Notes under the pieces: model-generated | Told to the model about the DNA's origin: nothing | What the model saw: the letters and a program-made list of their open reading frames with translations, nothing else | Databases searched by the model: none | Origin: Methanobrevibacter sp. | Lineage (GTDB): Archaea; Methanobacteriota; Methanobacteria; Methanobacteriales; Methanobacteriaceae | Assembly (NCBI RefSeq): GCF_015062985.1 | Contig: NZ_SUTI01000015.1 | Location: 1 to 43,687 of the forward strand | Reading direction: 5' to 3' | DNA length: 43,687 nt | Program-made: the position numbers and the translations under genes | Shown: piece after piece, positions 32,866-43,200 of the stretch | How the letters are laid out: each line of letters begins with the position of its first letter | Position numbering within the stretch: the stretch's first letter is position 1

Positions 32866-34443
32866 ATGCAAGAGTCTGTCCTAGTAAACAAAGCTGAGAA
32901 CTATTTAAAAGAAATTTCAAAAGATTCTATCAATATAGATGATATTGAAGATTTTGAAAATTTCAAGAATCTTTATTTTAAGCTAGATGACAGACTAAAA
33001 TATTTGCAGAAACTGAAAGAGGATATGGATGACCAGGGTTACACCACCCCTTTCACACCCATAAATAAATACGGACCGAAATCCACCAAAGATGTGGCGA
33101 TTGAGGAAATCGGTGAAAACAGCCGCCATAACCAGATATTCATTACACGTGCAAATGCCAAGAAAAACATTCTGGAAAGGGTTAAATCCGCAATAGATTC
33201 CCATAAGATTGCAATCGGAAACCTTGAACAGTTCGGTTATGTCAAATGCAATTCATGTTATAAGCAATATTCAATCAGCGAATATAAGCAGATGGATGCC
33301 AAATGCAGCTGCGGATGCCAAGGATTTACCTTTAAGATAAGAAAAGAAGCAGCACATAGGATTAACATCATCCCATACCTGCCGTTATCAGGAAATTATA
33401 TGGTTTTGAGGAGTGAACTCTGCGGCTATGGAAGAGAATCCCTTAAAAAAGTTTTAAACATACTTAAACAAGAACGTAAAGGTGTTGTAAAGACAGTATC
33501 TCTGCGCATAAGATTTAAAGATAAGAATAATCGTCTGATTAGGAAAAAAATAACTTTAGGTTCTGAATTTGTAAACAATTATGAAGAGGAAGTCAGAAGG
33601 ATATACGGAAGGAATGTTAGGATAGAAGGTTTGGCATTCCATAGGACCAAACCCGCCATCATTGATGACAAGCATGCAAGAACAGCTTTGGCCCTTGCTT
33701 ATGTCAGATATGCCGAAGAGATTATAGATAGCATCAAAGATGATATATTAAAAAGAAGATTGACGGATTTTAAAAGGCTTAATAAGTATTATGATGTCAT
33801 TTCCGAATATGAAAATCAAAATCCTGATTTCATTGACAGATATGATTTGAATGCAATTGACCAGTGGAGAGAATCAAAGATAGAAGAGGAATTCATCAAA
33901 TTAGGATATTTTGACAGGTATGGAAAGATGAAAAGATCCCTTAGACGTGATTTGAAAATAAGGGATAATATCTACAGGAATATCTTCGTAAACATTGCAT
34001 CAACCTTAATAATCTGGGACATATTCAGATATTACCTGACAACCTCAAACAACTCCCGCAGAATAAATAACGGACCTTTCCCATATATACGCGTTGAATT
34101 GGACAGGGAACAAAGGAAAGTTTTTCAGGACGGCTATTCCAATGTAATAGAAACATTGAATAATTTCACAGATATTAAAATCATCCCAGTTCCTGAAATG
34201 GACCTGCTTTTATATGAAAAATTCAAATTCGAAAAGCAAATCAGAAATTCAAACATTAAATTCAACCATGTAGCCCTTGGTGCAGCTTTGATTTCCCAAA
34301 ATTCCGATATTTCACTTGAAAACATCAGCAATGCATTCAATATCAACGAATCCAGAATCAAAAAAGAAATAAAGAATATAGATAACATTAAAAATCCGAA
34401 AAGCGACAAGTCCAAGGAATTCCTAAAATTGATTAAAAGATAG
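32866..34443 (+). CDS. DUF530 family protein
   Basis: 525 residues matching the methanogen family DUF530. A zinc-ribbon-like CNSCYKQYSISEYKQ with CSCGCQGF at about 127-150 lies in an otherwise basic, helical protein; the C-terminal 50 residues contain a probable HTH (ENISNAFNINESRIKKEI). The ribbon and basic charge suggest nucleic-acid binding, but no function is known. It begins 10 nt behind metG and ends 7 nt before the HTH gene, so it is in the same operon. Confidence 0.8.
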   Translation: MQESVLVNKAENYLKEISKDSINIDDIEDFENFKNLYFKLDDRLKYLQKLKEDMDDQGYTTPFTPINKYGPKSTKDVAIEEIGENSRHNQIFITRANAKKNILERVKSAIDSHKIAIGNLEQFGYVKCNSCYKQYSISEYKQMDAKCSCGCQGFTFKIRKEAAHRINIIPYLPLSGNYMVLRSELCGYGRESLKKVLNILKQERKGVVKTVSLRIRFKDKNNRLIRKKITLGSEFVNNYEEEVRRIYGRNVRIEGLAFHRTKPAIIDDKHARTALALAYVRYAEEIIDSIKDDILKRRLTDFKRLNKYYDVISEYENQNPDFIDRYDLNAIDQWRESKIEEEFIKLGYFDRYGKMKRSLRRDLKIRDNIYRNIFVNIASTLIIWDIFRYYLTTSNNSRRINNGPFPYIRVELDREQRKVFQDGYSNVIETLNNFTDIKIIPVPEMDLLLYEKFKFEKQIRNSNIKFNHVALGAALISQNSDISLENISNAFNINESRIKKEIKNIDNIKNPKSDKSKEFLKLIKR

Positions 34444-34450
34444 TGATTAT

Positions 34451-34915
34451 ATGGATGAACCCGTAACAACAGTTCATATAACAAAGGCATTAACTGCTTC
34501 AATGATTGTGGATTTGATAAATGAATATCCGGACTTGGTTGAAATTACTTGCGCTCCCAGCGTATATGAGAGAACATCTTCAACATATATTGATGCATTG
34601 GAAAAACTCGATATCCAAGTAACAAAGAAATATGACTGGGGAGCCAAGTCAAAAACAAATGGTGCTGAATTTGAAGTATTGAGGCTGTCAGACGAAGGTT
34701 TATCTGCAAAGGAAATTTCTCAGGAGCTTGATATAACACTTAACAGGGTTTATTATCTGCTAAAAAAAAGTGGTGCTGATTTTGATAACACAAAAAGAAA
34801 ACATGACCATAATCTGGTTAAACTCCTTAAAGATGAGGGGTTATCCGCTAAGAAAATATCTGAGAAATTAGATATTCCTCTTAGAAGTGTTTACTATATT
34901 TTAAATAAAAAATAA
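34451..34915 (+). CDS. DUF1699-like protein with two tandem HTH repeats
   Basis: 154 residues. The N-terminal half (TASMIVDLINEYPDLVEITCAPSVYERTSSTYIDALEKLDIQV) resembles methanogen DUF1699. The C-terminal half has two copies of a short HTH: LRLSDEGLSAKEISQELDI followed by VYYLLKK, and VKLLKDEGLSAKKISEKLDI followed by VYYILNKK. The second copy is the very C-terminus. GTGAT lies 3 nt before the ATG. It is likely a DNA-binding regulator; the target is not known. It follows DUF530 and precedes the GPT-type gene. Confidence 0.75.
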   Translation: MDEPVTTVHITKALTASMIVDLINEYPDLVEITCAPSVYERTSSTYIDALEKLDIQVTKKYDWGAKSKTNGAEFEVLRLSDEGLSAKEISQELDITLNRVYYLLKKSGADFDNTKRKHDHNLVKLLKDEGLSAKKISEKLDIPLRSVYYILNKK

Positions 34916-34930
34916 TTACTTATTTTAATA

Positions 34931-35965
34931 ATGAATGTCATATACTTAATTATGATGATTTTACCACAACTTCCTTTATATGTTATTGCTATAATCTGTG
35001 GTTTGCTTTCTTTTTTTATAACCAGATTATCCATGCCTAAAATAATTAGAAAACTTGAAGCGGCAGATATTGTTGGAAAGGACATCCATAAATCATGGAG
35101 GCCGGTTGTTGCTGAAATGGGTGGATTCGGAATATTGTTCGGTTTTGTAATGGGAATGTTTTCCGGAATCTACATGCACGACATATTGACCGCTAAGCTA
35201 TGTATTGTTCTGATAGTTATTCTATTGGTGGGAATTATTGGAATTGTTGATGATTTGCTTGCACTTTCATCAAAAGAAAAGTTTTTCTTACTCTTTTTAG
35301 CAGGTCTTCCATTGATTTGGGCAGCACCTCCTAATGTAGGAGTATTATACCTGATTATAATACCTATTGCATTGTCAATCGGTTCTAACCTGACAAATAT
35401 GCTTGCAGGTTTAAACGGAATAGAATCAGGTTTGGGCGTTATTTCAATGACATCCTTAACCATTGCATGTATAATTTTGGGAAAATATGATGTAACAATC
35501 ATTTCCATGAGTATGCTTGGTGCATTAATCGCATTCTTATATTACAACAGATATCCTGCAAAGATTTTCCCTGGGGATACAGGTACACTCATTATCGGTG
35601 CAGCTATCGTATGTATTGCATTTATTGGAAGGGTAAAATTAATTGCATTCATAGTTTTAATGCCAAACATAATTGATGCTGCCTTAAAGTTCTATTCAGC
35701 GGGCGTTATGAATCGTTCTCAGCAAAAACCTACTCAATTGAACGATGAAGGTAAATTAGTGCGTCCGGATGTCGGTTTTAAATCATTGATTAGATTGGTT
35801 TTAAGGAAACCTATTGCAGAAAAGGATGCGGTCAAGATAATCTGGGCAATCGGTATTGCTTTTGGATTACTCGGTATCTTAGTTGCATTAATTATGCCGG
35901 GAATGCTTGAAAACCAAACACTTGCAAACTTCCTGCATATCAAGGAAATGTTCTATCATATTTAG
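34931..35965 (+). CDS. MraY/GPT-type glycosyl-1-phosphate transferase (glycosyltransferase family 4)
   Basis: A 344-residue polytopic membrane enzyme of the family that transfers a sugar-1-phosphate from UDP-sugar to a polyprenyl phosphate (WecA, MraY, Alg7). About ten hydrophobic segments and the family motifs are visible: GIVDDLLALSSKEKF (aspartates), NMLAGLNGIESG, and FPGDTGTL. In a Methanobacteriales cell it could initiate pseudomurein or N-glycan precursor assembly on the lipid carrier made by UppS. The exact sugar is unknown. It is 15 nt behind the HTH gene and 8 nt before the riboflavin reductase. Confidence 0.85.
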   Translation: MNVIYLIMMILPQLPLYVIAIICGLLSFFITRLSMPKIIRKLEAADIVGKDIHKSWRPVVAEMGGFGILFGFVMGMFSGIYMHDILTAKLCIVLIVILLVGIIGIVDDLLALSSKEKFFLLFLAGLPLIWAAPPNVGVLYLIIIPIALSIGSNLTNMLAGLNGIESGLGVISMTSLTIACIILGKYDVTIISMSMLGALIAFLYYNRYPAKIFPGDTGTLIIGAAIVCIAFIGRVKLIAFIVLMPNIIDAALKFYSAGVMNRSQQKPTQLNDEGKLVRPDVGFKSLIRLVLRKPIAEKDAVKIIWAIGIAFGLLGILVALIMPGMLENQTLANFLHIKEMFYHI

Positions 35966-35973
35966 GTGAAAAA

Positions 35974-36642
35974 ATGAAGCCATACGTAATATTAAATGCT
36001 GCAATGACATTGGATGGTAAAATTGCAACAGCCACAGGTTCTTCAAATATCTCAGGAAAGAAGGATTTGGAAAGGGTTCATGAAATCAGAAAGGAATGTG
36101 ATGGAATAATGGTTGGAATAGGAACTGTTCTGGCGGATGATCCAAGACTTACAGTCCATAAGATTGATGCAAATCCTGAAGATAATCCGATAAGGGTGGT
36201 TGTTGACAGTAAGTGCAGAACTCCAATCGATGCCAGAATTACAAATTCAGATGCAAAAACAATAATAGCTGTCGCCAATGAATATAAGGATGAGTTAAAG
36301 CAGTCTGAAAAGTATGAAATCTTTAAAAGCAGAGGGGTTAAGTTTTTCTTTTCAGGCGATGAAAGGGTTGACCTTGTGGCATTGATGAGCTATCTTCATG
36401 AGGAGGGGATTGGCAAGTTAATGCTTGAAGGAGGTTCGACCTTGAACTTTTCAATGATTAAAGCAGGTCTTATTGATGAGATCAGCATTTGTGTAGCTCC
36501 TATGGTTGTTGGGGGAGCGAATGCAAAAACATTCTTTGATGGGGATGGCTTTGACACTATGGATGAAGCGGTAAAATTGGAGTTGGTCGATTCATTCTCT
36601 TTAGATAAAGACTTAATTTTAAAATATAATGTTTTAAAATGA
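35974..36642 (+). CDS. 2,5-Diamino-6-(ribosylamino)pyrimidinone 5'-phosphate reductase (archaeal RIB7 type)
   Basis: A RibD C-terminal-like reductase that reduces the ribose side chain to ribityl in archaeal riboflavin (and F420 precursor) synthesis. 222 residues: YVILNAAMTLDGKIAT, HEIRKECDGIMVGIGTVLADDPRLTV, PIRVVVDSKCRTP, GIGKLMLEGGSTLN and DEISICVAPMVVGG, all typical. No deaminase domain is fused. The ribityl-uracil intermediate downstream of this step is also the substrate of CofH in this window. Confidence 0.92.
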   Translation: MKPYVILNAAMTLDGKIATATGSSNISGKKDLERVHEIRKECDGIMVGIGTVLADDPRLTVHKIDANPEDNPIRVVVDSKCRTPIDARITNSDAKTIIAVANEYKDELKQSEKYEIFKSRGVKFFFSGDERVDLVALMSYLHEEGIGKLMLEGGSTLNFSMIKAGLIDEISICVAPMVVGGANAKTFFDGDGFDTMDEAVKLELVDSFSLDKDLILKYNVLK

Positions 36643-36646
36643 ATCA

Positions 36647-37111
36647 TTAAAACATCATATTGAACGGGACATTTTTGCTTACGCAATATCTGCATAGCGA
36701 ACGCTTATCATGGATATATTTTGCACGTCCTCTGCAGTAGTATTCCCCATTCAAATAAAATACATCTTCTTTTTTGTCTTCAGAATATGGATGAAGCGGT
36801 TCTTTAGCTATTAGAGCCAAGTAGAGAGAAATGCTTTCTGTAAATCTTTTGGTTTCCTCATCACCGCCGGCATATGTGTCGAAATAAAATCCGATATCTG
36901 CACGCATATTCTTGATAACAGCATCCTTAATCTCAAAATCCTCTGAAATTTCAGTGCTGTAAATCTCATCATATACGCCGGAGTTATATTTTGCTAGCTT
37001 TTTAGTTAAAGGGTCCTTATATCTATCATCAGTAACCTTATTTCTCAAATATTCTATAGGATAATCCTTTAAATCTTCACGAATAATATTTAAAAGTTTG
37101 GATGCTTTCAT
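36647..37111 (-). CDS. DUF2115 / UPF0305 family protein
   Basis: 154 residues matching the methanogen UPF0305/DUF2115 family: MKASKLLNIIREDLKDYPIEYL at the start and a C-terminal Cys cluster (EYYCRGRAKY, then RSLCRYCVSK) that could bind metal. Function unknown. The start overlaps the PHP gene stop as ATGA, so the two are translationally coupled; the end is 4 nt from the convergent riboflavin reductase. Confidence 0.8.
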   Translation of the reverse strand: MKASKLLNIIREDLKDYPIEYLRNKVTDDRYKDPLTKKLAKYNSGVYDEIYSTEISEDFEIKDAVIKNMRADIGFYFDTYAGGDEETKRFTESISLYLALIAKEPLHPYSEDKKEDVFYLNGEYYCRGRAKYIHDKRSLCRYCVSKNVPFNMMF

Positions 37112-37773
37112 AGGATTCCTCTGCTTTTCAGAAGTTCACGAGGATTATCAACAATTGCTTTCATAACTTCATCATGAGTTAATCCGGCCCCTAATCCTAT
37201 TTCATATGATTTTTCAAAGGTTATCAAATCGCTAGGTGCATGTGTGTCTGTATCAACAAGGAGCTTGTTTCCAACTTCACGGGCGACGTTTGCAACATGG
37301 CCGTTTCCAAGGCAATGCCCTTTACGTGCTGAAATTTCAAGATAAATATCATTTTCCTTTGCAATTTCGGCTTCTTCAACAGTAATCAAACCAGGATGGC
37401 CTAAAATGTCAACATACTCTGATTCAACTGCAGCTCTGTTTGTTCCAGGAGTTACAGGTTCGTTCAATGTTTCACCGTGGACCACGACAATTTTAGCGCC
37501 TAAATCTTTGGCTCTTGCAGCTATTCCGTCAATGGATTCGATTGGAGCGTGTGTAACTTCAGCACCCAAGACAACAGTTATGTCCCAATTGGCATTGATG
37601 TCGTCAATCGCATCTTGAATGGCGGGAATTGTATCGACATTTGACCAATCTACATGATCTGTTATGGCTATTACTTCATGATTTAATTTTAAGGCTCTTC
37701 TTGCAAGTTCTGATGGCAGCAATTCGCCGTCACTAAATAAGCTGTGCATATGTAAATCAATTCTTTTGTTCAA
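37108..37773 (-). CDS. PHP-domain phosphoesterase (histidinol-phosphatase-like)
   Basis: 221 residues with the PHP metal motifs: DLHMHSLFSDGE (H7, H9), ITDHVDWS, VVHGETLN, LGHPGL and DTDTHAP. It is annotated in relatives as a histidinol phosphate phosphatase domain protein, but PHP enzymes vary widely and no his gene is near. It overlaps DUF2115 by 4 nt and starts divergent from fprA with 87 bp between them. Confidence 0.85.
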   Translation of the reverse strand: MNKRIDLHMHSLFSDGELLPSELARRALKLNHEVIAITDHVDWSNVDTIPAIQDAIDDINANWDITVVLGAEVTHAPIESIDGIAARAKDLGAKIVVVHGETLNEPVTPGTNRAAVESEYVDILGHPGLITVEEAEIAKENDIYLEISARKGHCLGNGHVANVAREVGNKLLVDTDTHAPSDLITFEKSYEIGLGAGLTHDEVMKAIVDNPRELLKSRGIL

Positions 37774-37802
37774 AATATAACCTCTTTATATTAAATATAA
37801 TA

Positions 37803-37812
37803 TTTTATATAA
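37803..37812 (+). promoter_or_regulatory. Candidate TATA box of fprA
   Basis: TTTTATATAA lies 49-58 nt before the fprA ATG, giving room for a leader with the GAGGT ribosome site at 37849-37853. A second TATA-like TTTATATAA at 37828-37836 is close to the ATG and would leave almost no leader. Confidence 0.35.
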
Positions 37813-37860
37813 TACATAGAATATAAATTTATATAACTTAAATATTTTGAGGTTATAAAT

Positions 37861-39084
37861 ATGAAAGCAAAAGCAGTAAAAATGGCTGATGGTGTTTACT
37901 GGGTTGGAGTAATCCACTGGCACAGTAGAACTTTCCATGGATATGGAATCCCAGGTACTACTTACAATGCTTATTTAGTATTTGGTGAAGAAAAAACCGT
38001 ATTAATTGATAATGTTTACAGAGGAATGTTTGAACAGTTCGATGCAAGAGTAAAGGATGCATTTGAACAAGAAGGAAAAGACTTCAAGATTGACGTATTT
38101 GTTCAAAACCACTCTGAAATGGATCATTCAACATTTTTAAGAGAAACTATTGCTAAATACAACCCGGATGCAGAGATATATGCATCACAAAACTGTATTA
38201 ATTTCTTAGAAGCACAATACCATAATTTCTCAGATTTGGAAATCAATGCCGTAGCTACCGGTGATGAATTGGATATCGGTGGAAGAACTTTAAAATTCGT
38301 ATCCGCACCTATGCTTCACTGGCCTGACAGCATGTTCACATTCCTGGCGGAAGAAGGAATCTTATTCTCAAATGATGCATTCGGTCAGCATGTGGCTCAC
38401 TCCAAAAGATTCGATGAATACTATGATACTGAATATTTGATCAGGGAAGCACAGAAATACTATGCAAACCTTGTAACTTTAGGTTCCCCAATGCTTAGAA
38501 TGAAATTGGATGAATTGACCAACAATGGCCTTTTGGAACAAATCAAAATGATTGCACCATGTCACGGTCAAATCTGGAAAAATCCCGGTCCAATCGTTGA
38601 AAAATACGTTGAATGGGGATCTGGGGTCTGCAAAGATAAGATTACTGTTATCTTTGATACTATGCACCATTCAACTGAAAAACTCGCTTACCAAATCGCT
38701 GAAGGTATTATGAGTGAAGATGTTGAAGTAGCAATGTATTTCATGCAGGAAGATGGTCCTGATGATGTAATAACAGATATTCTTGACTCTAAAGCTATTG
38801 CATTAGGTGCTCCTACAATGATGAACAAACCGTTCCCAAGAATTGGTAACATGATGTACTGGTTGGATTGTGTTAACTTCAAAGGAACTGGCAGTGAGAA
38901 AAACGCATTAATCTTCTCATCCAAAGGATGGGGTGGAGGAGCTATTGCTAAACTACAAAGAGATTTGGAAGAAGCAGGCTTTACTGTAACTGATACTTTA
39001 GATGTTTTATTTGTACCTGATGAGGATGTTTTAGCTGAAGCATTTGAAAAAGGTGCTGAATTAGCTCGTTCCATTAAAGAATAA
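37861..39084 (+). CDS. fprA: F420H2 oxidase, flavodiiron protein FprA
   Basis: FprA reduces O2 to water with F420H2 and protects strict anaerobes during oxygen exposure. 407 residues: a beta-lactamase-like diiron domain with H84-x-E86-x-D88-H89 (NHSEMDHS), H153 (LHWPDSM), D172 (SNDAFGQH) and the His of APCHGQIW, then a flavodoxin domain from about residue 255 (ITVIFDTMHHSTEKLA for FMN phosphate, KGWGGGAIAKL late). No rubredoxin is fused. It is monocistronic with a strong terminator behind it. Confidence 0.96.
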   Translation: MKAKAVKMADGVYWVGVIHWHSRTFHGYGIPGTTYNAYLVFGEEKTVLIDNVYRGMFEQFDARVKDAFEQEGKDFKIDVFVQNHSEMDHSTFLRETIAKYNPDAEIYASQNCINFLEAQYHNFSDLEINAVATGDELDIGGRTLKFVSAPMLHWPDSMFTFLAEEGILFSNDAFGQHVAHSKRFDEYYDTEYLIREAQKYYANLVTLGSPMLRMKLDELTNNGLLEQIKMIAPCHGQIWKNPGPIVEKYVEWGSGVCKDKITVIFDTMHHSTEKLAYQIAEGIMSEDVEVAMYFMQEDGPDDVITDILDSKAIALGAPTMMNKPFPRIGNMMYWLDCVNFKGTGSEKNALIFSSKGWGGGAIAKLQRDLEEAGFTVTDTLDVLFVPDEDVLAEAFEKGAELARSIKE

Positions 39085-39109
39085 TTTTATTATTATTCTT
39101 CTTTTTTTT
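39077..39109 (+). terminator. Terminator of fprA
   Basis: A perfect 9-bp stem (AAGAATAAT at 39077-39085, ATTATTCTT at 39092-39100) with a 6-nt loop, followed by C and T8 (39102-39109). The stem includes the stop codon. Confidence 0.8.
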
Positions 39110-40250
39110 ATTATTTTTATATTGTAGATTTTTTTAATATTATTTTAAATCCCTTTAATTGTTATCATTTTGAAACTTTGGGTTTTGTTGGGTTCAATTT
39201 CAAATATTCAACCATATTTGCATTGTTTTATTTTTGAAATTTCATGAATTATAAAAAGTTTGCAGTAAGAATTGATTTTTGTCAGGAAATCACTTTTAAT
39301 GGTGTAATTTTTAAAATTGTCAGGTGATTTGTCTTTTTTGAAAAAATCTATTGTAGAATTTTTGTTGCAAAAAACAACATTTAAACTATGGGTCTTATGT
39401 AATTTTTTTTTAACATTTTTCATGGTCTGTGGGAAATGAAAAATATAGGATATGCAGGTTTCACATTGATTTCATGTTGGAAGAAATTATTCGGTTCAAA
39501 AAATATGTTCTTTTTTAGATTAATGTCTGATTGTGGAAATCGTTTGCAGATTCTGTTTTTTTTTTTAGTTTTGATAAATCCTAAAAAATTGCTCCAATCA
39601 ATTTTTAATAATTTTTCATTTAGTTCAATAAAATTAATATATTTTGTTCGTATTATAAACAACTTAGATTTGGATATTATTATGGTTTAGTCATTAAATT
39701 TTATTTTGATTGGTAATTATTCATAGTTATATAAAAATTTTAAATTATATTTAACTAATTTCTTAAATTATTAAATGGCGTAAGTATTTTTAAATTTATT
39801 AAAAAAAGATACTTTTTTTATTATTCTGCTTATTTATTCAATTTTTTTTATATTATTTTATTTATTTTTTTTAAAAATATTTAAATATTCAAATGAAGTA
39901 ATATATATTCTGCAGTAATGTTTTTTTAACATTCTGTAATAAATTATTTACTTAGAAGATGTTTTATTCAAATTAAAACATTTTAATAATATAATTTAAG
40001 ATTTATTGAGTTAAATCAAATCTTTAAATAAAAAATCAAATGTTAATGTTTAATTTAACTGATATTATGGTATTATTCGGCTTAGTACTTATAATGATAA
40101 TTTTAATTAATTCAATTAGTTGATTTTTGTTGTTATTTGTATAAAAATAGTTGATTCTATTATTTATGGGTTTAAATTAACTTGAAATAAATTTAATTTA
40201 TATTATTTGATTAGTTGGTTATTTGATTTGACTCCCTATGAGGGAAAAAA
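39110..40250 (+). other. AT-rich intergenic region before the adhesin-like gene
   Basis: About 1.14 kb, much richer in A and T than the flanks, full of T-runs and A-runs. Reading frames of 71-84 codons exist on both strands (39208-39690) but consist of biased residues (F, I, K, N) and resemble nothing I know, so I do not call them. The end contains TATA-like ATTTATATTATT near 40196-40207 and GAGGG at 40240-40244 for the adhesin. A 25-codon ORF at 40046-40123 is listed separately. Confidence 0.6.
40046..40123 (+). CDS. Possible small hydrophobic peptide (25 aa)
   Basis: An ATG-to-TGA frame encoding a peptide that is one hydrophobic helix (MFNLTDIMVLFGLVLIMIIL and five more residues). No ribosome binding site is visible. 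Its composition is unlike the surrounding T-rich frames in having L, V, G and M in a regular membrane pattern, but chance cannot be excluded in this DNA. Confidence 0.2.
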   Translation: MFNLTDIMVLFGLVLIMIILINSIS

Positions 40251-43200
40251 ATGAAATTTAATAAACTAATGAAAATTTTATTAATACTTTTAGTATTATT
40301 CGTAGTTATAGGCACTGTTTCAGCTGCAAGCAATTCAAATAATAATGCTGTGGTTGGAATGGATAATGGAGATTTAGTAGTTGATCATGGTAACCCTTTA
40401 AAAGCTTCAGTTGGTGATAGCTTAGGTGAGGGGAATACTGGGAATAGCTGGTATGTAAAAGCCGGTGCAACCGGTGGTGACGGGTCAGAAGGTAATCCTT
40501 ATGGAAATCTGAAAGCAGTCATTAATAATGCTAACTATAAAGAAAACGATACAATCTTTATAATGGATGGCACATACACTGGTTCAAATAATTATGGTAT
40601 TTCTTTAAAGGAAAACACCACTGTCATGGCTTATAATGGAGCAAATCCAATATTCAATGCAAGAAATCAAGAATCCATATTTAAGATTTCACAAAATGGG
40701 GTAGTCCTTAAAGGATTGACCTTTATTAATGGTGGAGGTAATTATGCTCCAACTGCATCAGGTTCGAGTGCATGGTGCGGTGGAGCGGTTTTCAACTCCG
40801 GTGACAATCTTGTCATTGATAATTGTACTATTAAAAGCAATGACCCTGTTGGTTATGGTGGTGGAATTTACACTAAAGGAAAACATACTGAAATTAAAAA
40901 CAGTTACTTTGAAGATTGTACTGCAAGTTTTGGGGGTGCAATAGCCATTGATGGACCTTATGCCAGCATTGTAAATAACACTTTTAATAACAATTATGGA
41001 ACACAGGGTGCGGCAATCAATATTTATAATTATGGTTATGCAACAATCGAAGGCAATACATTTACAAGAAATCATGCAAACTATGGTTCAGGTTCTGCTT
41101 ATGGTGGTGGAATTTATGCACGTGCCGGATATAACAATATTAAAAACTGTACATTTAATAACAATCATGCTAGAACCTATGGCGGAGCAATTATCACAGT
41201 TAATCCGAATACTAAAATAGATAACTGTAGCTTTAATTCCAATCAGATTTTTGATTCCAACTCCAATACAAATTGGGGAGGAGCGATTTACTCTCAAGGT
41301 CAAGGTACTGAGATTACAAATTCCAAATTCTATGATAATGCAGTCAGAGATAATGGTGGAGCAATCTGCATTAGAAACAATGACAATCTAGTTGAAAATT
41401 GTACATTTGATAAAAATTGGGCTGGAAGAGGTGGAGCAATTTATATTGCTAAAGTTGTTTCAGGTCATGAAATTGCAAACGCAACAATCAATAACTGTAC
41501 ATTTAATGAAAACGGTGTAATTACTACTATGGATGGAGAACCTAATTTGGGAACAAAAGGAGGAGCAATTTATTCATTGGGTGTCGACACTCATGTAACA
41601 AACTCTAACTTTAACAATAATCAGGCTATCAGTGGTGGTGCCATATTATATGAAAATGGTCATAATTATTTGGAAAATAACACATTCATAGGTAATAGAG
41701 CAGTCAGATATGGTGGAGGAGCTATTTCAAGCGCCCGTTTTGGAGATACTATAAACAATTGTACTTTTAAAGATAATTTTGCCCAAGGTTATGGTGGAGC
41801 TGTAAGTGCCGATTATCCAACAATTACAAATTCAGTATTCATTAACAATCATGGGGATCACGGAGCTGCAATCTGTACAATTATTGCAAATGTCTCTAAC
41901 TCTGAATTCTATGACAATGTTGCTGATGATAATTGGGTCGTACTTGCTGCTACAAAATTGATTGAATCAAATAATACTCATCCCGGCCAAGTTGCGCTTT
42001 CAATGAATCATACACAATATTTAACAATGGAATATGATACAGATAAGGAAATAGCAATAATGGACGGATATTATGCTTATTGTTCAGAAGAATATTCTGA
42101 TTATCCTCAGTATGGTGTATTATGGGAAAATCTAAGATATGATCAAAATTCATTAACAGAAGAAAATATTGGTGAATATCTCAAAATTTTAATTTTTAAA
42201 TTTTGGAATGATGAAACACAACATGCAAATCTTCAAAAATTGGTAAATATATTTACTGATCATGATTATAGAAATAGTGATAATGAAACTGTTAAACAAG
42301 TCATAGCTTTGTATGATTCAGGATTCAGGGTTCCTACAGTTAATGCATTAAGATTTTATGATAATGGAACTGTAGCAGTATTTAATTTCAAAGAAATCAT
42401 TACTCCGTCATCTACCCAGAATGTATTCGCATTTAATATTACCTACAATCCAAATGTGACAGTTGAAAAAGAGGTTATAACTAACCCTGTATTTGTAGAT
42501 AAACAAGTTGATTTCAATATTACAGTAACTAACACTGGAGAATGTAATTTATCTGAGGTTTGGATTAATGAAACAGGTTTCAGCAATGCTTTAAAATATG
42601 TTTCATTCAGTTCTCCATATAACTGGACATATGATAATGAAACTAAACTCTGGATATTAAATGAAATTTTAGAGGTTAAAAAGTCAGCTTATATCATATT
42701 AACTTTCAATGTAACAGATTCAGGAAAAATGACAAACAACGTTTCTGTTGGTCTTTCAAACCATACATTTGGAAATGATACTGTAAACTTTACAGTTTAC
42801 CGTCCTAATATGACTGTTGAAAAAATTACATTAAATAAAACAGTTTACATTGGAAATGAAACTACATTCACAATTGTTGTAAAAAACAATGGGGACTACA
42901 GATTAACAAATATCAGAATATTTGAAGAAGTTCCTCAAGGTTTACGTTTCGATGGTAAGTTTGAAGGTGAAAACTGGTATAATAAGAAAAATGAATTCGT
43001 TTACATTGGAACTTTAGAACCTAATCAATCAACTAGTTTAAATATAACTTTTACAGCAATTGGAAATGGAACTTGGATAAATAGGGTAAATGCGACATCA
43101 AACGAAACTGAAAACAAGTCTTCAAATAATACTACAGTAGTGTTAAAACCTATTGAAATCAATGTTACTAAAGTTTGGAATGATAGTGATGATCATGATG

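Noticed and set aside
39208..39690. Overlapping reading frames of 71-84 codons on both strands, first suspected to be a decayed transposase
   Set aside because: Composition is dominated by F, I, K and N as expected for translated AT-rich DNA; no transposase motif, inverted repeat or target duplication could be found.
40700..41900. Repeated GGTGGAG-type motifs, checked as a possible CRISPR or other direct-repeat array
   Set aside because: They are in frame, irregularly spaced and encode the G-G-A/G-I turns of the beta-helix; no constant repeat with unique spacers exists.
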